A DNA stretch of 64,000 nt from an uncultured bacterium (lineage in GTDB: Bacteria; Verrucomicrobiota; Kiritimatiellia; CAIVKH01), in NCBI GenBank assembly GCA_937958885.1, contig CALGMT010000055.1, positions 1 to 64,000 of the forward strand, written 5' to 3'. Below are positions 53,638 to 64,000 of the stretch, piece after piece; position 1 is the first letter of the stretch, and each line of letters begins with the position of its first letter. Both the position numbers and the translations under genes were made by a program. The notes under the pieces were generated by a model. It had not been told where the DNA came from. It ran no database searches and saw only the letters and a program-made list of their open reading frames with translations.

Positions 53638-54384
53638 ATGACACACGGAAAACGTATGGCTAGACGGGTCGACGGGCGGAAAGCGAACGAGTTGCGGCCC
53701 GTGGTGTTCGATGTGGATATCGCGCCGAGCGCGACGGGATCGGCGCTGATCTCGATGGGGCGAACGAAGGTGATCTGCGCGGTGTCGATCGAGGACGATG
53801 TGCCGGTTTGGATGAAGCGGCAGAAGGTGAGCGGCGGCTGGTTGACGGCGGAGTACAGCATGCTGCCGTATTCGACGACGGAGCGCAGCCGGCGCGAGGC
53901 GGCGGTGGGAAAAATCAGCGGGCGCACGCAGGAGATTCAGCGGCTGATCGGCCGCGCGCTGCGCGCGGTGACGGATTTGGAGGCGCTGGGTCCGCGCACG
54001 ATGTGGATCGATTGCGATGTGTTGCAGGCGGATGGCGGCACGCGCACGGCGTCGATCACCGGCGCGTGGGTCGCGGCGCGGCGCGCCTGCGATCGGCTGC
54101 TCCGCGCGGGCGCGCTGACGGCGCAGCCGATGCGCGAGGCGGTGGCGGCCGTCAGCGTGGGGCTGGTCGGCGGCGGCGCGCTTCTCGATTTGAACTATGA
54201 AGAGGACGCGGCGGCCGCTGTGGACATGAACGTGGTGATGACCGCGTCGGGCCGCTTCGTGGAGGTGCAGGGCACGGCGGAGGAAGATCCGTTCTCACGC
54301 GCCGATCTGGATGCGCTGACGGCGTTGGCTGCGGGCGGGATTAAGAAGCTGATCGCCGCGCAGCGGGCAGCGATTCGCGTTTAG
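53638..54384 (+). CDS. rph: Ribonuclease PH
   Basis: A 248-residue phosphorolytic 3'-5' exoribonuclease that trims tRNA 3' ends. Family motifs are clear: RVDGRKANELRPVVFDVDIAP, AEYSMLPYSTTERSRRE, GRTQEIQRLIGRALRAV, DCDVLQADGGTRTASITGA, VDMNVVMTASGRFVEVQGTAEE. ATG 53638 (MTHGKRM) is used; ATG 53656 is possible. It is a single gene downstream of the repeat array C. Confidence 0.95.
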   Translation: MTHGKRMARRVDGRKANELRPVVFDVDIAPSATGSALISMGRTKVICAVSIEDDVPVWMKRQKVSGGWLTAEYSMLPYSTTERSRREAAVGKISGRTQEIQRLIGRALRAVTDLEALGPRTMWIDCDVLQADGGTRTASITGAWVAARRACDRLLRAGALTAQPMREAVAAVSVGLVGGGALLDLNYEEDAAAAVDMNVVMTASGRFVEVQGTAEEDPFSRADLDALTALAAGGIKKLIAAQRAAIRV

Positions 54385-54415
54385 AGGCTGACGCGAGGGA
54401 GAGCCGCTCAGACGA

Positions 54416-54433
54416 GCGCCGACACTTCGGCGC
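54416..54433. terminator. Hairpin between convergent rph and trxA
   Basis: A 7-bp perfect stem GCGCCGA/TCGGCGC with a CACT loop in the short gap between two convergent genes. There is no T-run on either side, so it may be only a weak or Rho-assisted terminator. Confidence 0.4.
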
Positions 54434-54436
54434 GGA

Positions 54437-54769
54437 TCAGACGCCGATGATGGCTTCGACTTTGGCCTTTAGTGCGGATTTTGGCATCGCGCCGGACATC
54501 TGGCCCGCGATTTGTCCGCCCTTGATAACGAATAGCGTGGGAATCGCACGAACGTTATAGCGCTGCGCCAGCTCCGGCGCCTCGTCCACATTGACTTTTA
54601 CGATTTTGAGTCTGCCCGCCATCTCTCCGCTCAACTCTTCGAGGACCGGCGCGATGGCGCGGCAGGGGCCGCACCACTCGGCCCAGAAATCGACGAGTAC
54701 GGGTATGGCGGACGCGAGCACTTCGCTGTCCCACGAGGCGCTGTTGACGTTGGCTATGCTACCGGCCAT
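54437..54769 (-). CDS. trxA: Thioredoxin
   Basis: A 110-residue thioredoxin, a cytoplasmic disulfide reductase, with active site FWAEWCGPCRAIAPVLEEL (near residues 25-43), the cis-Pro region AIPTLFVIKGG and the usual length. The AGGAG ribosome site upstream sets ATG 54769. Monocistronic between rph and the repeat-rich protein. Confidence 0.96.
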   Translation of the reverse strand: MAGSIANVNSASWDSEVLASAIPVLVDFWAEWCGPCRAIAPVLEELSGEMAGRLKIVKVNVDEAPELAQRYNVRAIPTLFVIKGGQIAGQMSGAMPKSALKAKVEAIIGV

Positions 54770-54830
54770 GAAATGATCTCCTATGAAATGTCGGTTTGAC
54801 GATCGATACCTTACGGCCGGGGGGGATAAA

Positions 54831-55742
54831 TCAAATCCGGCCGGGGAACGGAAGGTCGGGGGCGAACGTTTGCGCGGCGAGTACGTACAGCAGCACGCAG
54901 GACACAAGCACGGCAACGAGCGCGAGTGCTGAAAACGCGACGCCGACGCTTTCATCTTCGGCGGCCGCGCCGACTGGCGAAACGACGGATGACGCGTCCG
55001 GCCGCGCGATGGTGAGCGCCTTGCGGGCGGAGGTTCCGTCGGGACGTTTGATCCGGATGGTTTTGGGTCGCGTGGCCGGGCGTTCGCCGGCGTCGGCGGG
55101 CAGGTCGATTCTGGCCGTTTCGCTTTTTTTCGCTTCCGCGACGGCGCGCTGTTCCGGGGTGACAGCGGCCGGGGGCGGTTCGGAGGAGGCGGCGACCGGG
55201 CGTTTGACCGCGAGGGTTTTCGGCCGCGCAGCGGGCGTGGGCGGCGGGGTCGGAATGCCGACAGGGATCGTGGAACGCTTGAAAATATCGTCTGAACCGT
55301 CCGTTGCCGGTGCGCGTGGGGCTGATCCGGGTTTTTTCTGGAAGGCCTCGTCGGGAATGTTGATGCGCGTGGTCTCCGACTTGCGCGGCGATGCGACCTC
55401 GACGCGCATGGTTTCGTTCATCGGGCGCGGAGCGAGTTTTTGCGTCTCGTTCTTGACCTTTTGAGTTTCGGCCTTCGCCGCGGTCGGGACGTCGATGCGG
55501 ATCGTGCTGCGTTTCGCGATTTCGGGGGACGGGGCGGGCGCGGCGTCTGCGTGAACGGGCTGGGTGTCGCCGACGGATGCCGCCGCGGGCGGCGGCATGG
55601 CTTGCGAGAGATCGATGCGCGTGGTTTCCGCCTTTTTCTCCGCGGGGCGTATTTGGATTGGCGGGATGGCGCCGGCGGCGAGTTTCAGTTTGATTTTCGG
55701 CGGCGTAGCGTCGCCGGACGGTTTGTCGATTTCATCTGCCAT
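54831..55742 (-). CDS. Tail-anchored repeat protein with TxRI-type motifs
   Basis: A 303-residue protein of unknown family. It is mostly disordered, rich in Ala, Pro, Lys and Thr, with at least eight degenerate repeats of the type (K/R)-x-x-(S/T)-x-R-I-x-(L/I/V)-P: ETTRIDL, STIRIDVP, ETMRVEV, ETTRINIP, STIPVGIP, KTLAVKRP, ETARIDLP, KTIRIKRP. One hydrophobic helix at the C-terminus (about 277-299) suggests a tail anchor with the repeats in the cytoplasm. The conserved Thr/Arg pattern could be a phosphothreonine docking site, but that is speculation. Confidence 0.7.
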   Translation of the reverse strand: MADEIDKPSGDATPPKIKLKLAAGAIPPIQIRPAEKKAETTRIDLSQAMPPPAAASVGDTQPVHADAAPAPSPEIAKRSTIRIDVPTAAKAETQKVKNETQKLAPRPMNETMRVEVASPRKSETTRINIPDEAFQKKPGSAPRAPATDGSDDIFKRSTIPVGIPTPPPTPAARPKTLAVKRPVAASSEPPPAAVTPEQRAVAEAKKSETARIDLPADAGERPATRPKTIRIKRPDGTSARKALTIARPDASSVVSPVGAAAEDESVGVAFSALALVAVLVSCVLLYVLAAQTFAPDLPFPGRI

Positions 55743-55850
55743 GACAGGATTCCTAAAGCGTGTGGATACGGTACGCCAAGCAGCGCGGCGCGGTCAATCC
55801 CGTATCCGATGTCAGATTGCGCCGCGCCTGACAACAGGTACACTGTACGC

Positions 55851-56351
55851 GTGAGTATTTCTTCCACTTGTGGGTGGCGGACGGCGCTGGGCGTTTTCGC
55901 GCTCGTGTGCGCCGCCGGGTGCGGGCCGGCCCAGGACACGGATCGCGCGCTGCGCACGGCGTTGGGTGCGGAGCCGCTGCCCGCGCCGCCGGCGTCGGAG
56001 GTGCCGTTGCAGGAGGTGCTCGCGATGGTGCAAGAACAGCCCGCGCCCGACGGCGAGGGCACGGTGGTTGATTGGATCGAACGCCGCACGCGCTCCACGC
56101 GCGGGCAACCGCTTTTTCCGCGGTGGAGCGTACAGCGGCGCGCGGCGAGCCGCTTCGAGGTTAAGTACACCTACACGTGGGTGAGCCTCGACAACCAGAT
56201 TGAAGGCCGCGGCTTCATCTGGCATGTGGACGCTGCGCTAAACAAGGTGCAGGGTCCGAAGCCGATCGCGCAGAGCGAACTGCCCCGCGCGCGTTCGGTC
56301 GCCGAGCAACAGCAGCGCCGGGCCGAGGATCCGGAGTACAGCCTGCGCTGA
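55851..56351 (+). CDS. Predicted lipoprotein, function unknown
   Basis: A 166-residue protein starting with GTG (VSISSTCGWRTALGVFALV) and a lipobox-like AAGC (near residue 23), so it is probably a lipid-anchored outer or periplasmic protein. The C-terminal part (FEVKYTYTWVSLDNQIEGRGFIWHVDAALNKV) is beta-rich. No known domain is seen. The stop is three bases before the mutY start, suggesting co-transcription. The GTG start is chosen because it gives a signal sequence; other in-frame starts are further upstream. Confidence 0.65.
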   Translation: MSISSTCGWRTALGVFALVCAAGCGPAQDTDRALRTALGAEPLPAPPASEVPLQEVLAMVQEQPAPDGEGTVVDWIERRTRSTRGQPLFPRWSVQRRAASRFEVKYTYTWVSLDNQIEGRGFIWHVDAALNKVQGPKPIAQSELPRARSVAEQQQRRAEDPEYSLR

Positions 56352-56354
56352 GCC

Positions 56355-57455
56355 ATGTCCGCGCATTTTGCACCCGCGCGCCGGCGCGCGCTTCAACAAT
56401 CGCTGCTCGCGTGGTTCGCCCTCCGCGCGCGGGCGCTTCCGTGGCGTCGCCGGCGCACGCCGTATCGCGTGTGGCTGTCCGAAATCATGCTCCAGCAGAC
56501 GCGCGTGGACCAGGCGATCGGCTATTTCGCGCGCTTCTTGAAGCGCTTTCCATCCATCCGCGCGCTCGCGGAGGCGCCGCTCGGCGATGTATTGAAGGCG
56601 TGGGAGGGGCTGGGTTATTACACGCGCGCGCGGCATCTGCACGCGGCGGCGCGGCGGATTATGGCGGAACACGGCGGGCGTTTCCCGCGCGATCCCGCCG
56701 CCATTCGCGCGTTGCCGGGTGTCGGACCCTACACGGCGGCGGCGATCGGCAGTTTGGCGTTCGGCCACGACGCGGCGGCGCTCGATGGAAATGTGATGCG
56801 CGTGCTGGCGCGCCTGACGGCGTTCACGGGCGATATCGCGAAACCCGGGGCGCGGGCCGCCCTTCAAGAATTGGCGGATGCGTTGCTTCCGCGCGGCGCG
56901 GCGGGCGCTTTTAATGAAGGATTGATGGAGCTGGGCGCAACGGTCTGCACGCCGCGCCGCCCCGCGTGCGACGTGTGCCCGTGGTCGCGTTGGTGCGCCG
57001 CACGGGCGGAAGGCGATCCGACGTCGTACCCCCGGAAGTCGCGAAAGCAGCCGGTTCCGCACAAGCACGTCGGCGCGGGCGTGGTCGTCGATGCGCGCGG
57101 GCGGTATCTGATCGCGCAGCGGAAGGAGTCCTCCATGCTCGGCGGGCTCTGGGAGTTTCCCGGCGGTACGCAGGAGGCGGGCGAATCGATCGAGGCCTGT
57201 ATCGCGCGCGAGCTGAGGGAAGAACTCGGCATCGAGGTCGAGGTGGGCGAGCGCCTGGTCACGGTGCCGCACGCGTTCAGCCATTTCACGATGGACCTCC
57301 ACGCCCACCGGTGCCGGTTGCGGCGCGGCCGACCGCGCGCGATCCACTGCGCCGATTGGCGGTGGGCGCGCCTCGACGAAATGGCGCACTTCGCATTCGG
57401 CCGCGCCGACCGCAAAATCATCGAATTCCTGCGCGCCAAAACCCGCGTCAAGTGA
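56355..57455 (+). CDS. mutY: Adenine DNA glycosylase MutY
   Basis: A 366-residue A/G-specific DNA glycosylase that removes adenine opposite 8-oxoguanine. The N-terminal HhH-GPD domain has PWRRRRTPYRVWLSEIMLQQTRVDQ and LPGVGPYTAAAIGSLAFGHDAAALDGN (catalytic Asp). The iron-sulfur loop is CTPRRPACDVCPWSRWC. The C-terminal domain carries a full Nudix box, GGTQEAGESIEACIARELREELGI, the MutT-like 8-oxoG recognition module, somewhat unusual in being complete. Sits with a lipoprotein upstream. Confidence 0.96.
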   Translation: MSAHFAPARRRALQQSLLAWFALRARALPWRRRRTPYRVWLSEIMLQQTRVDQAIGYFARFLKRFPSIRALAEAPLGDVLKAWEGLGYYTRARHLHAAARRIMAEHGGRFPRDPAAIRALPGVGPYTAAAIGSLAFGHDAAALDGNVMRVLARLTAFTGDIAKPGARAALQELADALLPRGAAGAFNEGLMELGATVCTPRRPACDVCPWSRWCAARAEGDPTSYPRKSRKQPVPHKHVGAGVVVDARGRYLIAQRKESSMLGGLWEFPGGTQEAGESIEACIARELREELGIEVEVGERLVTVPHAFSHFTMDLHAHRCRLRRGRPRAIHCADWRWARLDEMAHFAFGRADRKIIEFLRAKTRVK

Positions 57456-57642
57456 GACAAGATGAGTCTTTTAGTGTGACATATTGGCGCTTATGCGGAT
57501 GTCAGTTTTGTGTCCGATAATTATATAAATAGTGCGTAATATATTTATCATCAACATATAATGACGCTTGTTGCCACGACTTGCATCATGCTTGGCATGC
57601 GCATTGCTCATTTATTGAGCAGAACTAAAAAGCGAGGCTTTT
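57456..57642 (+). promoter_or_regulatory. AT-rich promoter region of dnaK with inverted repeat
   Basis: A conspicuously AT-rich gap in a GC-rich region. TATAAT at 57557-57562 is a perfect -10 hexamer, but no strong -35 stands at 16-18 bp. An inverted repeat TGCTCA-TTTAT-TGAGCA occupies 57605-57621, in the probable untranslated leader, just before the GAGG ribosome site and the dnaK ATG. No CIRCE sequence (TTAGCACTC-N9-GAGTGCTAA) is visible. The repeat could be an operator or RNA hairpin controlling the heat-shock genes. Confidence 0.5.
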
Positions 57643-59574
<1,932 letters not shown>

Positions 59575-59690
59575 TCCATGCCTTCATGGCCAAGCGACAG
59601 TGCGGACTTGAGCGCGGGGACATTTTCAGGCGTTTGGCGAGTGCCGGCGCCGACAAATAGGTAGAAAGCAAAACGGAGGAACGAAACGAA

Positions 59691-59981
59691 ATGAAGATCC
59701 AACCACTGGGTGATCGCGTTCTTGTGGAGCCCCTCAAGGAAGGGGAAGTCAACAAGGGCGGCATCATCATTCCAGACACAGCCAAGGAAAAGCCCCAGGA
59801 AGGCAAAGTTATTGCCGTGGGCACTGGCAAGCTCAATGACAAAGGCGAAAAGATCGCCTTCAATGTCAAGAAAGGCGACCGCGTGCTGATGCCGAAATAC
59901 GGCGGCACGGAAGTCAAAATCGACGGCAAGGAATACCAGATCGTGCGCGAGGAAGATATCCTCGGCATTATCGAGGACTGA
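59691..59981 (+). CDS. groES: Co-chaperonin GroES
   Basis: A 96-residue Hsp10: [14 protein letters not shown], the mobile loop [16 protein letters not shown] and the final [14 protein letters not shown]-type site precedes ATG 59691. It caps the GroEL ring encoded next; 28 bp separate the genes. Confidence 0.98.
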   Translation: MKIQPLGDRVLVEPLKEGEVNKGGIIIPDTAKEKPQEGKVIAVGTGKLNDKGEKIAFNVKKGDRVLMPKYGGTEVKIDGKEYQIVREEDILGIIED

Positions 59982-60009
59982 TCGACTCGCAGCATAAGGA
60001 GAACAACAT

Positions 60010-61632
60010 ATGGCAGCTAAACAATTGAAGTATGATCAGGAGGCGCGTCATGCGATCCTGGCCGGCGTGGAAAAACTGAGCCGCGCCGTCAAGGCCACGC
60101 TCGGGCCTCGCGGACGCAATGTCGTCCTCGACAAAAAGTTCGGATCACCGACGATCACCAAGGACGGCGTCACGGTTGCGAAGGAGATCGAACTCCCCGA
60201 CCCGTTCGAGAACATGGGCGCCCAAATGGTGCGTGAAGTCGCCAGCAAGACGAGCGACATCGCGGGCGACGGCACCACAACGGCGACCGTGCTCGCGGAG
60301 GCCATTTATCGCGAAGGCCTGAAGAACGTCACCGCCGGCGCGAACCCGATGAGCCTCAAGCGCGGTATTGATGCCGCGGTCGCAGCGATCGTGGAAGCGC
60401 TGCAGAAGCAGAGCAAGAAGGTCAAGGACCGCGCCGAAATCGCGCAGGTCGCCACCATCTCCGCCAACGGCGAGAAGGCGATCGGCGAAATTATCGCGGA
60501 CGCGATGGACAAGGTCGGCAAGGACGGCACGATCACGGTCGAAGAGGCCAAGAGCATCGAGACCACGCTCGACGTCGTCGAGGGCATGCAGTTCGACAAG
60601 GGCTATCTCTCGCCGTACTTCGTGACCAACCCGGACACGATGGAAGCGGTCCTTGAAGACGCCTATCTGCTGATCTTCGAGAAGAAGATCTCGAACCTGC
60701 AGGACCTGCTCCCGCTGCTTCAGACCGTGGCGAAGGGCGGCCGTCCGCTCGTTGTCATCGCGGAAGATGTGGAGGGCGAAGCGCTGGCCACTCTCGTGGT
60801 CAACAAGATTCGCGGCACGCTGCAGGTGGCTGCCGTCAAGGCGCCCGGTTTCGGCGATCGCCGCAAGGCCATGATGGAAGACATCGCCATCCTGACCGGC
60901 GGTCGGTTTATCTCTGAAGATCTCGGCATCAAACTCGAGAACATTCAGCTGTCCGACCTCGGCCGCGCGAAGCGCGTCACGATCGACAAGGAAAACACGA
61001 CGATCGTCGAGGGCGCGGGCAAGACCTCCGACATCCAGGCCCGGATCAACCAGATTCGCCGCCAGATCGAGGAGACCACCTCCGACTACGATCGCGAGAA
61101 GCTGCAGGAACGCCTGGCCAAGCTGGCGGGCGGCGTGGCCGTGATCAATGTCGGCGCGGCGACCGAGACGGAGATGAAGGAGAAGAAGGCCCGCGTGGAG
61201 GACGCGTTGCATGCGACCCGCGCTGCGGTCGAAGAGGGTATCGTGGCTGGCGGCGGCGTGGCGCTGTTGCGCGCGCAGGCTGCGCTGGACGACCTCAAGC
61301 TCTCGGGCGACGAAGCGATCGGCGTGGAAATCGTCCGCCGCGCGTGCGAAGCCCCGCTCCGCCAGTTGGTGGACAACGCGGGTCTCGAGGGCGCAGTCGT
61401 GGTGCAGGAGGTCAAGAAGGCCAAGGGCGCCAACGGCTATGACGTGGCGTCGGGCGAATATGTGGACATGATCAAGGCCGGCATCATCGATCCGACCAAG
61501 GTCACCCGCTCCGCCCTGCAGAATGCGTCGAGCATCGCGGGTCTGTTGTTGACGACCGAGTGCATGGTCACCGAGATTCCGGAGAAGAAGGAAGCTCCGG
61601 CCATGCCCCCGGGCGGCGGGATGGACTACTAA
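60010..61632 (+). CDS. groEL: Chaperonin GroEL
   Basis: A 540-residue Hsp60: [40 protein letters not shown] (ATP site), [19 protein letters not shown], and a GGG-M C-terminal tail shorter than the GGM repeats of E. coli. AAGGAG precedes the ATG. A strong terminator follows at 61653. It forms the folding cage with GroES. Confidence 0.98.
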   Translation: MAAKQLKYDQEARHAILAGVEKLSRAVKATLGPRGRNVVLDKKFGSPTITKDGVTVAKEIELPDPFENMGAQMVREVASKTSDIAGDGTTTATVLAEAIYREGLKNVTAGANPMSLKRGIDAAVAAIVEALQKQSKKVKDRAEIAQVATISANGEKAIGEIIADAMDKVGKDGTITVEEAKSIETTLDVVEGMQFDKGYLSPYFVTNPDTMEAVLEDAYLLIFEKKISNLQDLLPLLQTVAKGGRPLVVIAEDVEGEALATLVVNKIRGTLQVAAVKAPGFGDRRKAMMEDIAILTGGRFISEDLGIKLENIQLSDLGRAKRVTIDKENTTIVEGAGKTSDIQARINQIRRQIEETTSDYDREKLQERLAKLAGGVAVINVGAATETEMKEKKARVEDALHATRAAVEEGIVAGGGVALLRAQAALDDLKLSGDEAIGVEIVRRACEAPLRQLVDNAGLEGAVVVQEVKKAKGANGYDVASGEYVDMIKAGIIDPTKVTRSALQNASSIAGLLLTTECMVTEIPEKKEAPAMPPGGGMDY

Positions 61633-61652
61633 ACGGAAGACGGAAAACGGAA

Positions 61653-61685
61653 CGGGCGGCCTCCGGGCCGCCCGTTTTCGCTTTA
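61653..61685. terminator. Intrinsic terminator after groEL (likely bidirectional)
   Basis: A 9-bp perfect stem CGGGCGGCC/GGCCGCCCG with a TCCG loop at 61653-61674, followed on the plus strand by TTTTCGCTTT. On the minus strand the other flank is TTCCGTTTTCC. It can serve both groEL and the convergent DUF1343 gene, whose stop is just beside it. Confidence 0.85.
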
Positions 61686-62798
61686 ACGCCCGTAGAGAAG
61701 ATGGCGCGCGCGCGCGCGGCGGAAGGCGGCAAGGTCCTCATTCTCGCGGGCGATAATCCGCGCGGGCGGGTCGCCGTGCTGAAGCGCGAGGCGCACCGCA
61801 TCCGTTCCCAGCAGCTTGTCAAACCACTCGGGGCGCGCGCCTTTGGACGACCACAGGCGATCGACACCGTACGCGCGCTGCAGCAGCGCGACCAAGTGGA
61901 CCAGCGCAGAAAACGGCTTGAGGCGGTTCGGGTTCGCGACCATCAAACGCAGACCCGGCGTTGGCGTCCAGCAAGGTGCGGCGCGGAGACCGGGCAGGGC
62001 GAGTCGATTGAATGCGCGCGCCGTTTTTTCCGCATCGATCCACTCCGCGCAGATCATCTGAAAGGGTTGTGTTCCACCGCGTCCGCAGTCGAGCGCGGGC
62101 AGGGCTTCAGTGAACACCGTGATGGGATAGGTCCACCCCGTTTCCCAATAACGGATGCCGGGCGAGGGCGATATCCACGCCGGCGGCGCGCACGCCGCAT
62201 CGCGGCGGCGCCAGCCGCGTAACGGGATCACGCGCAGATCGAGCGCGAGGCCGAGCGCGTCGCGAAGCAGGAGCGCCGCCTCGCCGGGCGTCATGCCGTA
62301 CACGAACGGGAAGGGCACGCCCGCGACGAAACTCTCCATGCCGGGCGCGGGAAGGGGGCCATCGACCGCATCGGGCAACGGGATCGGGCGGTCGCAGACG
62401 ACGACGCGGATGCCGCGCTCCGCGCAGGCCTCCATCGCGTAACGCAAAGTGGTGATGAAGGTATAGCAGCGGACGCCGATGTCCTGCAGGTCAACTGCCA
62501 GCGTGTCGATGCCGTCGAGCATTTCCGGCGTCGGTTTCCGGCGGTCGCCGTAGAGCGAATGGATCGGAATGTCCCAGGTCGGATGCCGGGCATCGGCAAT
62601 TTCCTCGCCCGCGCCGCCGCGCCCGTAATACCCGTGTTCTGGTCCGAACAACGCTACGAGCCGGCGACCCATGTTCTCACGGAGGAGAATCGCGACATGG
62701 CGTCCGGCTCGGTCCACGGCGGCGGGGTGGGTCAACAGGGCGACATTTCCCCGCAAAATCGAGGGATTCGCCATCAGCCGCTCGCAGCCCAGTTGCAT
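61683..62798 (-). CDS. DUF1343/NamZ-like exo-beta-N-acetylmuramidase
   Basis: A 371-residue DUF1343 protein. Characterised members (NamZ of Bacillus and Tannerella) release MurNAc from the non-reducing ends of peptidoglycan fragments. Typical segments are the opening QLGCERLMANPSILRGNVALLTHPAAVD, ALFGPEHGYYG, IPIHSLYGDRRKPTPEML, VDLQDIGVRCYTFITTL, VCDRPIPL, PFVYGMTPGEAA and ICAEWIDAE. I see no obvious signal peptide from ATG 62798, so export is unclear. Released MurNAc could be taken up by the AmgK-MurU fusion encoded at 21.2 kb. Confidence 0.85.
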   Translation of the reverse strand: MQLGCERLMANPSILRGNVALLTHPAAVDRAGRHVAILLRENMGRRLVALFGPEHGYYGRGGAGEEIADARHPTWDIPIHSLYGDRRKPTPEMLDGIDTLAVDLQDIGVRCYTFITTLRYAMEACAERGIRVVVCDRPIPLPDAVDGPLPAPGMESFVAGVPFPFVYGMTPGEAALLLRDALGLALDLRVIPLRGWRRRDAACAPPAWISPSPGIRYWETGWTYPITVFTEALPALDCGRGGTQPFQMICAEWIDAEKTARAFNRLALPGLRAAPCWTPTPGLRLMVANPNRLKPFSALVHLVALLQRAYGVDRLWSSKGARPEWFDKLLGTDAVRLALQHGDPPARIIARENEDLAAFRRARARHLLYGR

Positions 62799-62848
62799 CG
62801 CAAGAATCAATAAACGATCGGCGCGAAAACTGCTACATTTAGCCGGTT

Positions 62849-64000
62849 GTGACCCCAACGTTCTATTGGACCGTGGCGTACTGCCTGGCGGCGACGGTGG
62901 CGTCAGCGCTGACGGAGCGCGTGCCGAACAGCACGCTCGCCATGCCCCAGGACGCGCCGACCGCCACGACGAATTCCTACGGCGTGCCCAATGCGTTCGG
63001 GACGTTGACGTTCAGCGGTCCGATGCTGACGGTATTCCCGCCCGGCGAGACCAATCGGTTGTTCGTCGCAGAGCGCGGCGGTACGATCCAGGTCATCACG
63101 AATCTGTCCGCGCCGACGAAGACGGCGTTTCTCAACATTTCCAGCCGCGTCAACACGGCCGGTGAAGGCGGCGTACTCGGCATGGATTTTCATCCGGGCT
63201 ATGCGACCAACCGGCGTTTCTTTGTGTTCTATACCACGACGGCGACGAACGGCAGCGGCACGGGGTTCCACACGCGCGTGTCCGAATTTCAAACGAGCGC
63301 GACGAACGCACATTTCGCCGCCCCGACGTCTGAAATCATCCTCTTCAGCCAGTTCAACGACGCCGCCAATCACAACGCGGGCGACATCGCGTTCGGACCC
63401 GACGGCTATCTCTACATTGCCACGGGCGATGAAGGCGGCGGCAACGACGCCTACAACAACAGCCAGCGCATTGATAAGGATTTCTTTTCGTCGATCCTCC
63501 GAATCGACGTGGACAAAAAACCCGGCAGTCTCGCGCCGAATCCGCACCCCGCAATCAACGCGCCGACGACCAACTACGCGATTCCACCCGACAACCCATT
63601 CATCGGCGCGACCCAGTTCAACGGCAGCGCCGTCAATCCCAACGAGGTTCGCACCGAGTTCTGGGCCGTCGGACTGCGCAATCCGTTTCGCATTTCGTTC
63701 GATGAGGTGACCGGCGACCTCTACGCGGGCGACGTCGGCCAGAACGCGCGCGAGGAAATTGATCTGATCGTGCGCGGCGGCAACTACGGATGGAAATGGC
63801 GCGAGGGCATGATCGCGACGCCCGGCATCGGCACGCCGCCCGCGGGGTTCACGAACTGGATCAATCCCCTGCTCGACTACACGCGCGGCACCGGCACCAA
63901 CCAGGGCACTTCGGTGACAGGCGGCCGCGTGTATCGCGGCGATCGGCTGCCGGAACTCGTCGGCCGGTACATCTTCGCGGACTACAACAGCGGCAACATC
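62849..64000 (+). CDS. Secreted Glucose/Sorbosone dehydrogenase-like protein (partial)
   Basis: An open frame that begins with GTG and continues to the window end (384 codons seen, no stop). The first 25 residues look like a signal peptide (TVAYCLAATVASALTERVP). The mature part is a beta-propeller of the GSDH family: NRLFVAERGGTIQVI, GGVLGMDFHPGY, AGDIAFGPDGYLYIATGDEGGGND, ILRIDVDK, EFWAVGLRNPFRISFD, YAGDVGQNAREEIDLI and GGNYGWKWREG. The family oxidises sugars with PQQ in some members; many PVC copies lie in longer multidomain secreted proteins. C-terminal domains are beyond the window. Confidence 0.88.
   Translation, partial: MTPTFYWTVAYCLAATVASALTERVPNSTLAMPQDAPTATTNSYGVPNAFGTLTFSGPMLTVFPPGETNRLFVAERGGTIQVITNLSAPTKTAFLNISSRVNTAGEGGVLGMDFHPGYATNRRFFVFYTTTATNGSGTGFHTRVSEFQTSATNAHFAAPTSEIILFSQFNDAANHNAGDIAFGPDGYLYIATGDEGGGNDAYNNSQRIDKDFFSSILRIDVDKKPGSLAPNPHPAINAPTTNYAIPPDNPFIGATQFNGSAVNPNEVRTEFWAVGLRNPFRISFDEVTGDLYAGDVGQNAREEIDLIVRGGNYGWKWREGMIATPGIGTPPAGFTNWINPLLDYTRGTGTNQGTSVTGGRVYRGDRLPELVGRYIFADYNSGNI

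Noticed and set aside
57456-57642. A CIRCE operator before dnaK
   Set aside because: The inverted repeat TGCTCA-N5-TGAGCA does not match the TTAGCACTC-N9-GAGTGCTAA consensus.

Overview
The window is a GC-rich bacterial chromosome segment with about 60 protein genes, one tRNA and several families of short intergenic repeats. The gene content fits the PVC superphylum, most likely Verrucomicrobiota/Kiritimatiellota. The clues are an anaerobic sulfatase-maturating enzyme, a pyrophosphate-dependent phosphofructokinase, a CBS/DRTGG-type pyrophosphatase, DUF4139 proteins, secreted proteins ending in a ...FFRV-type C-terminal domain, and an ECF sigma factor paired with a zinc-finger anti-sigma factor. 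No 16S rRNA is present, so this placement is inference.

Layout. 1-8.2 kb: tandem hairpin repeats, an orphan CHASE histidine kinase, a ClC chloride transporter with CBS and RCK-C tails, and a three-gene MBOAT / SGNH / PA14 operon that looks like a polymer O-acetylation system. 8.2-15.6 kb: a type II secretion operon (gspE-F-G-H-I-J-K, minus strand) followed by a secreted protein. 15.7-23.8 kb: two glycosyltransferases, a CPBP protease, an ECF sigma / anti-sigma pair, a REP-associated transposase element with perfect inverted ends, a MurU-AmgK fusion, and a carbonic anhydrase. 24.1-29.7 kb: a threonine/isoleucine operon (hom, a degenerate ApgM-like protein, lysC, cimA) preceded by a 16-residue Thr/Ile-rich leader peptide and an intrinsic terminator, which together form a classical attenuator. 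29.7-33.9 kb: ferritin-like protein, eboB-eboC pair, anSME, tRNA-Asp and a hotdog thioesterase. 34.1-40.4 kb: VTT membrane protein, two DUF4139 proteins, gpmI and a decayed GH5 glycosidase. 40.4-49.9 kb: SulP transporter, a MacAB-like ABC exporter, an inorganic pyrophosphatase and a type I pullulanase. 50.2-57.5 kb: pfp, typA, rph, trxA, a repeat-rich tail-anchored protein, a lipoprotein and mutY. 57.6-64 kb: dnaK-groES-groEL, a NamZ-like DUF1343 protein and the start of a secreted Glucose/Sorbosone dehydrogenase-like protein that runs off the window.

Two non-coding systems stand out. One is the thr/ile attenuator. The other is an AT-rich 18-base motif (TTCCATGCTCTGTAAAAA) arranged in direct repeats with an exact 31-bp period at three unrelated places (gspF/gspG, upstream of the thr leader, and typA/rph). 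The GGGGTCAGTCC inverted-repeat element has also reshaped gene ends at three places. Functional themes linking distant genes are cell-wall sugar recycling (NamZ-like, AmgK, MurU), pyrophosphate-based glycolysis (Pfp, PPase, PulA, GpmI), and export of proteins and surface polymers.
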